From: Burhinus oedicnemus
Taxonomy: Eukaryota > Chordata > Aves > Charadriiformes > Burhinidae
Direction: 5' to 3'
Length of the DNA stretch: 64,000 nt
Assembly: GCA_008921705.1 (NCBI GenBank)
Contig: VFFE01007914.1
Location: 310,001-374,000 of the forward strand
The position numbers and the translations under genes were made by a program. Below are positions 1 to 12,431 of this stretch, in pieces (the first letter of the stretch is position 1; every line of letters begins with the position of its first letter). Below the pieces are notes generated by a model, which saw nothing but the letters and a program-made list of their open reading frames with translations, had not been told where the DNA came from and did not search any database.

Positions 1-1927
1 CATCACAGAGCATACTCTGCTTTGTCAGTACATTTTTGCTTCCTCCCTTTCGTGGTTAGTGAGATGCCTGCTCTGCAGCATGAAAGTCCACCCCTGATCT
101 ACCTGGATGATATTTTTATCACAGCCCTCCAAGTAACCTATCCCTTTTTTATGCTTTAGCCTTGGTTCATTAACTTTTCACCTGGGGAATGTAGTAAACA
201 TAGAAAAATCAATTCTGACTCAATCCAGCTCTCTAAACTTTCTGGAGTTCTTGTTCAACACTGAAACCATGACCCTGGAGACTCCTCTTTCATAGAGAAT
301 ATATATTAACTTTGTCAGTCAGTCTGATTAAATCTCTCTCTCTACCTCTCTCCCCCTCTCTCTCTCATGTCTTCTAGCCTCTTTTTAGCCCCTTTTCATG
401 CCAGCCCTTGCTGAAATGAGATATAACAAAACCACACCAGTTTTACCCTTAGGAGATAGCTATAGATATTGCTTGATTGATGGCTACGCTATTTTCCTTC
501 TGAATTTGTTTTTACTCCAGTCACCTTCTCTTCTTTCCCTGAAACCAGTGCTATGCCCAAGTAAGAAAAGGGAGACAGTGAGTAGGTCCCATTAAAAATT
601 CACATTGTGCTCCTCTGCAACCGTAAAAACGAAAGTATCCCTTATTCTGAAGTATAAACTACCCTGGGCAGTGAGTGCTATGGTTTCAAGAGAAGTCTGA
701 ATAAGACAATACATAGGGCCTTCAAGAATAGAGGTAATTAAAGCTTCTCCCAGATACAGCACATCAGAATGGAATTTCCAAAACCCTCAAAGCAGAGCAA
801 TAACTTTTTTTTGCATTGCTTTGTAACCTAGTCCACTTAAAAAAGACACAAGACAAAAAATCCCAACAAAACAAGGATAGCAAAGCTTCCTCAACAAATA
901 TTTGAACCCGTTTAAACTTGTACACACACACAAAAAAACATTGAAATATTAATTCCATATACAGAACAACGTTATCTTCCAAATGGCAATAGCCTATCTT
1001 CTGACATAAGGAACGTCACCTTACATTGTGTCAAAACACTTTTTTATTACAGTTCTAGTCCATTTTCCTCATGTTGTTTCTAGATGACAGGCAAGATAAG
1101 AATACACTAGTTTGGATATCAGTATAGCATAGCCTAGGTTAATTAGCCCTTGCAGAGCTGCACTGTAGTAGTCCTTTAGTCCTTCTAGAACCTTATCTGG
1201 CTTGGAGGTTTTTACATGGCATTGTATCCCACCATGCAGGCATACCCCTAATATATAGGTGCTGGTTTGAAAATTTCTATACTTATTACATAGCAAGATT
1301 CTGGGAGTTCCATACTGATCTAAACAGCATTGGGTTTTGACCTCATATAGAAATAGCCAAACTTTGCAAACTATTTCTGAATCCTCTGCATTACAAATTC
1401 AATTTGTGAGTAAATTGAGACTCTGAACCACAGCTTAGGTGTTAGAAAATCCTTTGTGAATGTGAACACAGACAAGCTGCAGAATGTCTTTGGATTTTTC
1501 TTGTAAGAGGACTTCTGTACACCAAATATTGATCTTAATCTCAATGCAATATTGTGTTTTGAGATCTATCCTATAAACTGGTGCATTTATGTAAGACACC
1601 TGTCTTTTATGCTTAGCCTACTAATTTCTTAAAATGTAAAAAATATGCCAAAATGGAAAACATAAAGTTGGAGGGCCACATACTCTAAGTTTATTTGATA
1701 ACAATTACAGGTCTAGAAGCAGGATGGGAGACCAGATGAATATTGTTGTATTTTCTCTGAACTCATGGAAATAACATTGGGAGTGCACAAGAGGAAAACT
1801 TGATCAGTGGGTCCTGCACCATTAGCAAACCTGCATTAGAGGGCAGGGTGATGGCCATTTTGCTGGAGATGATACTTTTGCATCCCGTAACTCATTCTAT
1901 AAGTAGATGCACACAGCAACTCCTACA
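1..1927. other. Unique AT-rich DNA, no gene seen
   Basis: No coding segment, RNA gene or recognisable transposon was found. Open frames are all under 80 codons and lack protein-like composition. The only clear low-complexity segment is the TC-rich stretch near 333-366. A short CA run followed by an A run lies near 925-940. Confidence 0.6.
333..366. repeat. TC-rich simple repeat
   Basis: An interrupted TC dinucleotide tract, with CC and AC interruptions, visible directly. It is a polymorphism-prone microsatellite with no evident function. Confidence 0.85.
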
Positions 1928-2110
1928 ATAGAAGAGGGCAGTAGGTCCATCCAGCTGGCCCTATCTCTACCAGAGGTCAATGCCAAAAGCTTTGGAAGAG
2001 GTAATAAAGCCTATGTTATGTACCTAATTTTGCAATAATATACTATAGCAATAAATTTCTTCCTGATTCCGGCTGGTGATCAGTTTTTATCCTGAAACTA
2101 TGTGTGTGAA
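1928..2110 (+). mobile_element. Ancient CR1/L3-like 3' end relic
   Basis: The segment has the layout of the 3' untranslated region of old amniote CR1/L3-type LINEs. It opens with a 'gtaggtccatccagctggcc' block, continues with a 'ggtcaatgccaaaagctt' block, and ends with 'tttcttcctgattcc' followed by a block ending in 'atcctgaaac'. The order and spacing match the family as I remember it, with heavy divergence throughout. No protein-coding part is left. It is much older than the CR1 copies at 22, 37 and 62 kb. An alignment against an amniote repeat library would settle the subfamily. Confidence 0.55.
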
Positions 2111-2982
2111 TACATTCAACACCTTTTTTTCTTATTGACAATATCGCATTATTAGAAAGCAAATACAGCCAGTCACATTAAATGCACCTCTGAAACACTA
2201 CATAGCTTGTCTTGGAAAATTTTTTTTTAAATAATTTTACAGATGGCACTGGTGTAGAATTTTTACAACTTAAAGGTTGTTTTAACAAACATCTAATGTC
2301 AAAGTCAGCACTGGAAAAAGCAGGTGTAACTTTTTGTTTGCTTCTTCTGTATCTTAATCATCATCCTCAGCCAGAGATAGGACCATTGTGTACAATACTA
2401 TGAAGGAGGGAAGACAAAACACTGTGAATTACAGTTGATAAACCTGTATCTACAACATAATACAAATTATTTATTCTCCCCTCACAGGATGGAAGTGTTA
2501 GTATTGTGAAGTACTGTATATTTATAGAACTGATGTTTCCTAATGAAGGCATTATTGTTATGTACTAGCAGTGTGGTATGTCGTGAGTCCTCAGTAAATA
2601 AGTTATATCACCATTATATTCATTAGTTTCATGACCTAGCACTGCATTCCGTTGCAACTTAGCTTTAATTGTTCCCTAAGTGATCAAAAAAAAATGACAG
2701 TTCACAGAATAATCCATTAAGCAAAAGGTGAACCAAATAATACTGGAGATTTGGAGACACTTTAAGATTGGTACTGTCTCCTGGAAGTAATAGCAGGTGC
2801 ATATTTTATTGAAACATTTATTTCCAGATTCCTTCTTTTTCTTCCATTTTCCCCTCACTCTCATTTACTGTACACCTTCTCCTAAGGGAATTTGCATGTG
2901 TTTATGCAGGATATTATGAGATGACATACAGAATACATTTTTCCAGTGTTTTTCCTTTTATTTTTTTTAATTAGCTTCTCAG
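2111..2982. other. Unique AT-rich DNA
   Basis: Nothing recognisable. The final 40 bases are a pyrimidine-rich tract that could serve as the splice acceptor for the exon-like segment that follows. Confidence 0.5.
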
Positions 2983-3082
2983 GGAAGGTCTTCACACCTG
3001 AAAGAACTTGGAAAAAAGAGCTATACATTAAATGTTTGGAAGAAGAACCAACGAATCAGTCTGTATGCTCAAAAATGGAAAG
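2983..3082 (+). other. Exon-like segment, unidentified
   Basis: This is a 100-base segment bounded by good splice signals. Upstream is a long pyrimidine tract ending in TTCTCAG, and downstream is AAAG followed by GTAGTGAG. Two of the three forward frames are open across the whole segment. One reads as KVFTPERTWKKELYIKCLEE and onward, a charged composition that looks like protein; with this phase the exon would start and end inside codons. No family was recognised and no partner exons were found. It may be a coding exon, an exon of a non-coding transcript, or chance, because short stop-free segments are common. Confidence 0.25.
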
Positions 3083-5694
3083 GTAGTGAGAGCTGCAATG
3101 TTTATGTTGGTGAGTTTACACTCTTCTTTCTACCACTATTCTACTTCCTGGAGTCTTTCCATGTTACTTACTTAGCGTATTACATAAAATACAGAGCTCA
3201 TGGGCAGTCTGGTGAGACTAATATCAGAAAAGAACAGAATGCTTAACAGAGAAGTGTGACTGGGTGTAGAAGTAGTGCAAGTGGACGTATGTTAAGATTT
3301 AGTATCTAGGCTTGTATAAGCGTTTCAGACCTTAACGTGAACTGTAAGCCTGAAAAAATGGAGGCAGTTTTTATTTTAGCTTATAAATGGTCAGTGAACA
3401 GGTAGGACAGATAATGACACCAGAAACTGTACCAACTGAAAAATGTAGTTTGATTACTTTGATTGAGAGCAGGAAGGATTTTTTTTATTATTAAAAAATC
3501 TGATTTTAAGATGAGAAATAGAGGATGAAACAGCTGTTTATGTCATTGAACTGAGTCATTTACCACTAACTTATGACTTGGGAATGTGACAAAATATTCC
3601 TTTTCATTTTCAGAAATCTAACCAGAAGGATGTTTTAACCATAGAAATGTATTTAACCACAGGAAAATGCTTCCAGTTAGCAAGAACAGAGAACCTGTTC
3701 AGACTCAAGGACAAAAATCCACCCTAAGAACTCAGAATGAAAGTTACTAACAGTAGTATACGTGAACTAGAAAATGGCATAATCTTTTGTGATAATGCTT
3801 TAGCTGCCTTACATTTGCACATGAAGATTTTTATGTCTGTGTTGAAGAAAAAAATCTTCCATAAGCTGAATAGATAGACTCTGAATACACTTGTACTTAA
3901 GAGGCTGACAGCTTTTTATTGGTCATATTTACAACTCTGCAATAGTTTCATATATATAGTTGAAATATTTTATTTCAGCTGGATTATGGAGTGGCTGTAA
4001 TGCAATCCTAGCAATACTAATAATCCTTTTAGATTGGAAAAATATTTAACAGATGCTGATGTTTTACAATAAAAATCTGAGACTAGATATTGGGGGGGAT
4101 ACAGACTGTCAAGAAATTTAAAAAGAAATGGATTGTCTTTAGAGTTTAAAGTACAACAATTAGGAGCAAAATATAAGCATTCAGCAGTAATGTGTGACAG
4201 AAGAAGAACATGAACCGCAGGCCTCATACTGTATTGTAACCAAGTAAGGACTTAGGACAGGTAGACAGTCACACCTATTTGTCCTGGGGGAGCTTATGCA
4301 AAAGATTCCTCCAGTAACCCACACAAAACCCCACCTTTTGAAATTAGCACATCTTAGAAAGGACAAGAAAAGCTTTCAGCTGACATGAGAATCTGTGTAA
4401 ATTTGAATGTAGGATTCAAACAACTAGCCCTTGACAAGAATAGCACTGAAACACAAGCTGTAAAAGTAAAGTGTTAACAGAGTACAACTTACCTAACTTT
4501 ACTGAGTGGAAACCTTTATTTCTTCTGTAGTAGCATCTGACTAAAGCCAAGGACAAGTCAGTCCAGGACCAAGAATGCGAAGTTTAGCTTAGTTTGTGGA
4601 AACTCCTAGATGAGTGTTTAGGACTAGATTGTGGAGTGGAATACAGACAAACTGAAGTTGTCAAAAATTAAAGTCCTTTATCTCTCATGTTTACTGACTA
4701 AAGCTGTTCTCAAACAAACACAATCTTTAAAGATAAGTCCGCATCAAAGGATGTTATGGGAGACCATTAATGTCTACTGACAGCTAGTTGTCATGCCAGA
4801 TTCAGATCTATCAAAAGTCTGTGAATAGGAGTGATCAGGAATTGTCCAACAAAACTTTTTTTTCTTAGAAAATGCCAGTTCATTGCAATCCAAAATTTCC
4901 TCTGAAACATGGACTTTAACCAGGCCTGCCAGGCTCTCCTGGCTCTCTTGTGGTGAGATGGGGTTCTTGCCAGTAAGGATCCAGCCTCTACCTGCTTCGC
5001 TCTCATGTGAGACTCCCAGCACTCCAACCCTAGGTAGAATCCATCCTTCACTGATCCCTGACAGATAGGTCAGATGGGGACTAAGGGCAAAAGCCTTAGC
5101 TTAAAAGCAGCTCCCAGGAGAAGGGGAGGTCAAGCATTGCCAAAGCTTGTTCTAGGTTTTTTCACAGCAGCTGTCCCTGAGGCCAGCAGCTGTCCCTGAG
5201 GTCACCCATTGCACTGTCTTTGAGGTGGCCAGGGACCTGCAGCCAAACGTCTAGGAGTGGGCTGAGGTGAAAGGTGTATGCAGGGACCCGGTACATATCC
5301 AGCTGGAGAGCAGGAGACACAATTCTAGGTAGAACACAGGTTTGAACAAATATTTCCTTATAAAAGTCCCCGAATCACTAAGTTTTTGGTGACTGTGGGA
5401 TTAGTCTACCTATTTGTAAAAAACTTTATGGAAGTCTGTAACACTGTGCTAAAGTAAAGAAGGTCTCTTGTAGGACATATGACTCTGTAATGAAAAAGTA
5501 AATACTGTCTTCTACTAATTTTTAACTGAACCCTGAGACAGTGTGTCAGGGTACTGGTCATCAATTCAGGCTCCACCATTTGAAAGAGTAAAGAGTAAGG
5601 AGTACCTTCAAGCAACAGATAAGCTACAACCAGGCTGTAATGCTTTGGAAGGAAACCTAGAAAGAGTAATGCTGTAAATCCAGAATGTCATTGG
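3083..5694. other. Unique DNA, mostly featureless
   Basis: No gene or clear transposon was recognised. The part from about 4.9 to 5.3 kb is more GC-rich than its surroundings and contains the short tandem duplication listed separately. The upstream part of the Gypsy relic (gag or protease) might extend into the last few hundred bases, but nothing there could be recognised. Confidence 0.5.
5165..5201. repeat. Exact 18-bp tandem duplication
   Basis: Two identical 18-base copies of 'cagcagctgtccctgagg' (5165-5182 and 5184-5201) are separated by a single base. This is a small local duplication with no evident function. Confidence 0.9.
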
Positions 5695-6905
5695 GTATAC
5701 AGCCTTAACAGAAAAGGAAATTGTAAAAGCTTATCTAGAAAATGTGTTGGGTTTGACCTGGGAGTGGAACAATGTGACAATGCAACCTGCACCTTTGGTA
5801 CAAGATGTATATGAAGTTCAACAAGGAGGAAGAATTTGTTGAAAGAAGTCTTGTTGGAAGAAGCCACTCTTGTGTTCATTCCAAAACTCAAAAATATACT
5901 GACACTCTAGTGCTGTGATGTGGAAAAGAGAACAAATTTTCTGATAAGCCACTGCTGAAAGCAGAGCACACTTTTCAGAGTGGAACACTGGTGTTTTCTA
6001 AGAATTGGGAAGAGTCTATCAGCATGCCATAGTCCCTTTCAGTTTCCAAAGAAGAGGTCCAATACTGTCTGGTAATACACGAGGCAGGACTTCGTCGCTA
6101 CGTTCCAAGAAGCAGACGATGCTTTAGGTTAAGTCAGGGTGCAAGAAGCAAGTGCTGAAAGTACTATTAGAGGATTATGGACTCTATGCACAAGTGTTAA
6201 GTGTGCAAAAAACATGGTGAACCTACAGCAGAGATTGAGTCAGGTCTGTTCATTTTAATAACAGGATAGTCACAATCAATTGCTACTTTTATTTCTGGGA
6301 AAACAATTTGGCAAGGAATGTGATCAGGAAATCGAAGGCATGCTATCTTCAGACAACGAGCCACAGTACACTTCAGGAGAATTCAGACAATTGACTGCCA
6401 AGTAAGAGGAGAGCAGAGCCAGCACTGAAGAAACAAAGAGACTGTGAAAAGGTGAAACAAGCAGGGATGATGTTGCCTGGCAATGTTTAACCAGTGCAAC
6501 TCTCTTGTCCATACTCTTTCTGAGCATGGAAATTTAGACCAAAGATGGATGAGGTAGAGGACTAAATTATGTTTCTCATACAGACTGTCTCACACATATT
6601 TGCTTCTGTTCAGCACAAAAAATAACGAACAGCAGAAACAGCTGAGGAAATACTTGTCGACAGACTACTCAATGCTGCAGAAGAGCTAGCTGTCTATGTC
6701 CAGGAGTTACAAGTGAACAGGCCTCAGCACAGTTAAAAACAAATATGAAAGCAATTTCAAAAGGCAAGACTCCTTACCCCATGGAGTGTTGACCACAGAA
6801 GATCTCTACTGGCCATCAGAGCTCAGATCAGTTCTGAAAAATGTTCTGGACAGTCATATAGAAGCTGGAGATATACAGCAGGGCCATATCAACAGGTAAA
6901 CAGTC
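5695..6905 (+). mobile_element. Ty3/Gypsy-like pol relic (RT + integrase pieces)
   Basis: This is a decayed LTR-retrotransposon polymerase region. Near 5700-5830 the translation resembles the stretch upstream of Gypsy reverse transcriptase (reading TEKEIVKAY). Around 6020-6130 there are remains of the palm region: a MP-F...FQRR-like piece, then a GNTR-like block just after the place where the catalytic YxDD aspartates belong. At 6349-6375 the frame reads SDNEPQYTS, matching the integrase core S-D-N-G-P-Q-Y/F with Gly replaced by Glu. Near 6468-6480 the bases fit the next conserved core block. A block after 6860 resembles the integrase C-terminal tail. The frame is broken by many stops and shifts. 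Only about 200 bases separate the RT and integrase pieces, so RNase H and much of RT are deleted. No LTRs or target duplications were seen. It cannot be functional. A non-Gypsy retroelement is possible but less likely. Confidence 0.68.
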
Positions 6906-9900
6906 CATGACCTAAAGGGCGTATACATGTTGTCCCAGGTATCATTGTCTTGTCCAAGATAAGAAAGTCAGGAACTATACGAAAAACAGGCCAGCTGTCA
7001 TGCAAGGCTGGAATGTCACAAAAGTGGAACCTTTCCCCTGAAGTAACTGTGGTGCCACTGAAGTTGGAAAATGTTTGTATAAAAGATGCAACAGGAGCAA
7101 AAATAACTAGAAGTGAAAAGTGAAAAAAACCCCGCAACTGGAGGATCTTCAGGGCATCTCCACACTGCTGGCAGATGTGACACAAAACCCAGGGGTGATC
7201 TGCAGTCACCTAGAGCCACAAGTGGAGACAAAACAAAAGCCAAAACCAAACTGTGAACACAAGCATGATCCTGATTATCGATGATCAAGGCAACTTATTA
7301 GAAAGCAGTATCAATAAAATGTCCCTAAATCTTGCTTCCAACTTCAGGTCTGTGTCCATGGTGAGATGACAGACATGTTAGACTCCTGAAAGGACATAGA
7401 ATAGCAGAGATTCAGTGCCAAATGATTTTTTTTTCTACTTTTGTATAAGTTGCCAGAAAGTTTTCATTGGAAAAAATAGAGTAGAAAGCCTACTTTATGA
7501 AATCTCAGTGGTGAAACTTTTGCCATTTAATCACTTTTTAAATTAGTGGTCCTAAGTACAGCTAATAATTATTGTTCTTTTGAAAAATGTGAAGTCCTTT
7601 GAAGAAACAATGAAGGTACTGAATTCAGTAGTGTGGAAAATCATATGATAGTATAGGCAGTGGATGGTTGCTATTGTATTTCATACTTTCTTTAGCAATC
7701 TTATGAACCTTTTACAACATTTCTGGGTTTGTTGCTTTTGTTTCCTGTACAATACATTAATGTTTATAGATTACTTTTTCTCAGTGCAAAAGGAAAGCTG
7801 ATATGGTTGTTGCCTGAGTTGCCAAGTATTTGTTCATTAAATTGTTTTCCACTTTAAAGATGTGTAAGTAGCAAACTAACAGATGCATTCCTATGCTACT
7901 GACTAATTGATCAATTGCAATAACAAAAATATTGTCAGAACTCCTTTTCCCTCGAAATGGGAAACATTTGTAGTGTTATTGCTATTATTCAGTAGTATGA
8001 AGGAAGACAGTCTATGCTCTCTTATAATAGAAGTGCTTAGTCTCTTGAATATTGTGGCAGCAAGTTAGTAAAAGAGCTGTTCTGCATTTTGGGGCTGTGC
8101 TAAGGCAATTTGGAGCTGTAAGCAGAATATTATGTAAGTATCCCTACTGGTTCCATGTCTGGAGAGTTGCCTTTCCTTTTTTTTTCACCTAAGGGAGCCG
8201 TCAGATTATCTCAGAAATACCTCAGCAGCTGGCATGTGCGTGCATGGCTGGGTAGTGCATGCCGACTGTCCATCTTTGCAATGCAAAAGAAGGTCCATTT
8301 TGGGTAGATTCCAGCAGAAGCCCAGAGGGTAGATGCCAGCAAAAGTCCAAAATCTTGAGGCATCTTTGAGATGCATGCTGCAATTCACATATTCCTCAAA
8401 CAGAGCTTCAGGCAGGAGTACGGTATGTTTCACTGGTAGAAAACACTCCACACAAACACCTCCAGGAATATAATTTTTTTGGTAAAAAAATAAAAATTGT
8501 TCATTGAAAATCAAAATATTAATTTCAGAATCTTCTCTCCCCTCTTTTCACCCCAAATTATAAATCAAACATCTCTTCACCCTACTCTCTCCTATGCATG
8601 GGGTATTCTGCCTGCATTGCACATCCCATTGATCACTCTGTTAATGCCTATTTACTAAAGGTATGGTTACTGAAGTAGAAAAAAAAATCTATTTTTCTCA
8701 ATTGCTGAATGCATCATGCTGAGTTTATGGTTCTAATTGGTTTTTGCCTTTTTTTAATTTTGTTCTAGGTCTTTCCATAGTTTACGAATGATAAAAAAAA
8801 GCTTTCCTAAATGAAAACTTAAACTGTAACACACACAATTTTATCAAATAGAGTTTGAGATGTGGGGTCTTTGTGCAAATAAAGAATGGTCTTCCCTTGT
8901 GACAGATTTTTTCAATGGTTGAATCTCCTTTGGTTTTAAACTGTAGGAAAAATAACTTCCACCTCTGAAGTAAAAATTGATTTCATGACCCATTCTGACT
9001 GTCTTTGAGCAAATTTAAGTTTTTTTGACAGAGTGTGGGTTGGTTCATGGCTGATTAGAAAAGTAAGGAGCTATCAGTTGGCTGTCTTATATAAGATCAA
9101 ACTTGATTTTTTTTTTTAGCTCATGCTGGCCAATGCTCAAAGTGGAATTCATGTTAATATTGAAGTGGACACATGGAAAAAGCATCTTATACAACCCACT
9201 TTCTACTGACCCCAGCTCTTTTCTCCTGAAAAAAAGAAAATGAGCCTGAACTAAGGTTGCCAACCTTTCCATACCCTTAACTCTGGCAGAAAAATGCTCT
9301 CAGTAGTGGATGCATCACCCTCTTTTTTTCAACTGAAGGTGAAATTAATCCCATTCAAAAATGTTGTCTAGCAGCAGCAAGCTGTGGCTGCTGCTGTTGC
9401 TGGTATATTGACTGTTAAGACACCTTTGAGTATGGTTGAGAGAGTGGGGAAAAAATAGAAACATTATTGTGTAATCAATTTACTGTGTTGCAAGGTGATA
9501 ATAGAATTGTAACTTACAGCAGCATTTTGTTCTCACAAATCATAAATGTTTCTTAAAGGAACAAACAGCCCACAGACACTTTTATGATTTGAAATACTAC
9601 TTTTAAATTCCTTGGTGCTTCATTTTAAGCATGTTTACTTCACTGTTCGTTCTGAGTGACTGCCAGACCTAACTGCGTTGATTGCTTGTCCTCGATATAT
9701 ACTCCTTCCTGGGGCTAACATCCGTCCTGATACGCCCTGTCAACTTTTGGGTTAGATCTACTTGGGATATGGATCTCCTGTTGTCTTATCTCTACCTATC
9801 AGATAATTAATTAACCTCTCTGGTAAGCTTTATATTCTTCTCAGTCTTTGACAGATCTTATAGTTTATCAGAAATGCAATTCATTAATATTGTAGACCCT

Positions 9901-11559
9901 TTGGTTAAGACTGTGTCCTCAGGGCTCCAAGTTTTTCTTGCACCGTGTATGCAGGAAAAGAAATATGATCCTGCTTTTCAAATCAGCAAGTAGTGAATCG
10001 ATGTTCTTGTCCTTTCTTGCATGCTTACTCCCTAATTTCCTTTTCTCTTTACTGCAGCTATTGATGCTTGTAACTTTGTTATGCTTGCCTATTTTTCTCC
10101 TACTGTTCTGTTTAGTTTGACTCTCCTGTGGAAAATGTTCTCAGAATATTAGTTATTTTTCTATAATTTTGTTAATATTTTATCAGAGTTTTGTATGCTC
10201 TGCATAGGAGTTGAAGGCCTGAATTGGTGTGGTCTTTTGGACTGATGCCTATTTCAGGCTGGAATTTAGATATGTGCACTGAGAAGACTGAGGTGACAAT
10301 TCAGACAAATTTTCCAGCAGAGATTAATGACCCTTAAAGCACTAGCTTTGCCATTGCAGCTTAATGGTTTGAAGGCAGCTTGCGGATGATTCTTAGTTTT
10401 GCAAGCCTGTTCTGCCAGGTCCTTTCTCACCTGAATTTCTGTTTACATAGTGGTAGGAATGGACATAAATATCAGATGCTATCCTCTGAGAGGGAAGAGC
10501 ACAGTGTTTACCAATTTGGAAAAATAAATCACTGATTGCTACTCACTTGAAAGAAGCCTACATTTTTATTGATGTAAAAAGGATGGTGCTTTTTCACTTT
10601 TTCCATATTTGTAAGTTGTGTTCACTTCTTCAGCTTTTAATGAGAAAGTTGTCATCTTATGACAAAAACTCATGTGTTGGAATTTTCTAGCTCAATTGAA
10701 ATTAGAAATACCTTTGAGTGGTATCAGTGACCTGCCTGGGCTGAACTTGGTGACCGAAGGAGTCCCAGTGCATCTTGGTGGGGCTAACACTTCCACTGAA
10801 GCAAAGTCAGATGGTTCATGCCCACCTCTGAGCATTGTTTCAGACCCAGTGATTCCAGCTCATATCCTGCTTTCTCTGGTCATACCTATAGGTCTTTCAA
10901 GAAAAGTAGGAAGCCTTTTCTTGTGCTACAAGAATGGCAGCAGAAGCTTTGCTAAAAGCTGGAAAAACTTCTCTCTTTTTCTGAACTTGTGTGTGTTTTA
11001 GCAGATGTCAAACTCTTGATTCACACTGTTTAATTTAACAGCTGGGCAGAGTTTCCAAACCATCTACTGGTATGTAGTGATATCAGTAGATGGCCAGGAA
11101 TTTCAATAACCATGAATAACTACAATTGCAGCTCACTTAATATTCTCTGTATTCTTATGAGGACTGTAATGTTCCCAATTAAGTTTAGCATTTATACACA
11201 CTGTGTAATATGGCCTACTATTCACATCCAGAATTCTTTAGAAGTAATAAACCTGGATTGTACATTAAAATGTGATATGACTCCCAGCTGTATGCTGCCT
11301 ATTTTTTTGGCACTTGGCACCACACATTATTTTCCACTGGTTCAGATGACAGGCAGAGCCCATCTGAGGCAAAATGAAACAATTTCCAACTGGTGGGCTT
11401 GATAGTGCAGGTGACATTAAATAATTAACAAGTTCTCTTTCAGAACCATGCCTCATGCTTTAATTAATATCGCTTCTTAAAATAAGAAGTTGTTTACCAA
11501 TGCTGCTTCTGCAAGCTGATTGCTGCTTGCAAAAAACATCTGAGACATGACTATGCCCA
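6906..11559. other. Unique AT-rich DNA
   Basis: No coding gene, RNA gene or clear repeat was recognised. The first 400 bases may still carry the 3' part of the Gypsy relic. A short GC-rich hairpin of CAG/CTG triplets sits near 9370-9400 and is too small to call an RNA. Open frames reach at most about 110 codons (one near 10.67-11.0 kb), as chance allows. Confidence 0.5.
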
Positions 11560-11850
11560 GGGGATTGCTTTCACTTCATTGTTTATAATAACTACAAACA
11601 AAGAGCTGCAAAAGCTCATCTCGCCATGAGGCGTCCTGACAATCTGCCAGTTTAGTCACCAATAATAATGAGACTGGCACAAGCAATAAGCTCAGCGCTA
11701 ATCTAATGAGGGCCTGTTTCAATCGCCCATTGATACTACAGCAGCTGCTAAGCACCCGATGTTTAGGCCATACAAACAAGAGGTATGCCTCCAACCAGTT
11801 GAAGGGTAATTACCCCCTCAATATGGCTTTACCCCTATGCAGAAGCTGCG
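11560..11850. promoter_or_regulatory. Candidate conserved non-coding element
   Basis: The composition differs from the surroundings. There are balanced bases, no decayed-repeat signature, and closely packed homeodomain-type cores, including TAATTA within GGTAATTACC near 11806-11815, CTAATCTAATGAG near 11699-11711, and AATAATAATGAG near 11662-11673. A GTTTATAATAA block near 11580 and a CAGCAGCTG E-box near 11739-11748 lie in the same 270 bases. This is the usual look of a developmental enhancer, but it is inference: transcription-factor cores are short and occur by chance. Confidence 0.28.
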
Positions 11851-11855
11851 TCACC

Positions 11856-11877
11856 TTTTTTTTTTTTTTTTTTTTTT
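11856..11877. repeat. Poly(T) run, 22 bases
   Basis: An uninterrupted run of 22 T. It could be the A-tail remnant of a minus-strand retrocopy, since the following 240 bases are GC-rich (about 11.88-12.12 kb), but no source gene was recognised there. Confidence 0.9.
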
Positions 11878-12352
11878 AATTTCTGGCCCCCTCTCAGAGA
11901 GCTGATCCAGGCCCAGCCCTGCTCGGGCAGCAGGTGTAAATCGGATGGGCTCCCTGGGCCATGGAGAAGGCTGGAGAAGAGGCTGGGCTGGAGCTGGAGC
12001 AAGCACCCATCCGGAGCTGAAGGCACTTGTGATTTACTGAGCTGCCTGAGCCAAGCCCGGGTGATGTCACTTCCGTCGCTTAGTTCCTGCGGTGAATGCA
12101 ATTATGAACAGATGGGCAAATGACACGATTCCACTGCTAATGAACTTCCCTACTGGGAAAGAGGACAGTGCATTACCCTTTTGTACTTCAAACTCTTAAT
12201 TATCATTCTTAGGGTTTGGTGTGTTGTTATGTGTTCTGTGGTTTGTTTTTTTTTTTTCTTTTCCCCAAGCATAATTATTACACATCTTTGAATTTTATAT
12301 TCTTTTGGAGATGGTTAACTAGTTCCTGTCTAGTCAGGAAAGTTCTGAGGAG
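11878..12352. other. GC-elevated patch then AT-rich DNA
   Basis: About 11.88-12.12 kb is clearly richer in G+C than the window average and includes a GATGTCACTTCCG stretch that joins a CRE-like and an ETS-like core near 12063-12075. It is not obviously coding. A 12-base T run lies near 12246-12257. The rest is featureless. Confidence 0.4.
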
Positions 12353-12431
12353 CTATCAGTGACTTCATAAGGAAGGAATAAAAAGGTCTGTTATGTCATA
12401 ATGGAGACTGTAAATGACTCTTTAATAGTGA
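12353..12431 (+). repeat. 79-bp direct repeat, copy 1
   Basis: This segment starts 'ctatcagtgacttcataagg' and ends 'agtga'. It recurs at 13408-13486 in the same orientation with 4 mismatches out of 79 by eye and no gaps. Similarity stops abruptly at both ends. It is not a known element to me. The pair could be two copies of a short dispersed repeat, the ends of an unrecognised element, or a local duplication. Confidence 0.85.

Noticed and set aside
9365..9402. CAG/CTG hairpin as a possible microRNA precursor
   Set aside because: The stem is too short and is made of triplet repeats. No precursor-like length of pairing was found.
10672..11001. 109-codon plus-strand frame
   Set aside because: Length is within chance expectation, and no domain or splice context was seen.
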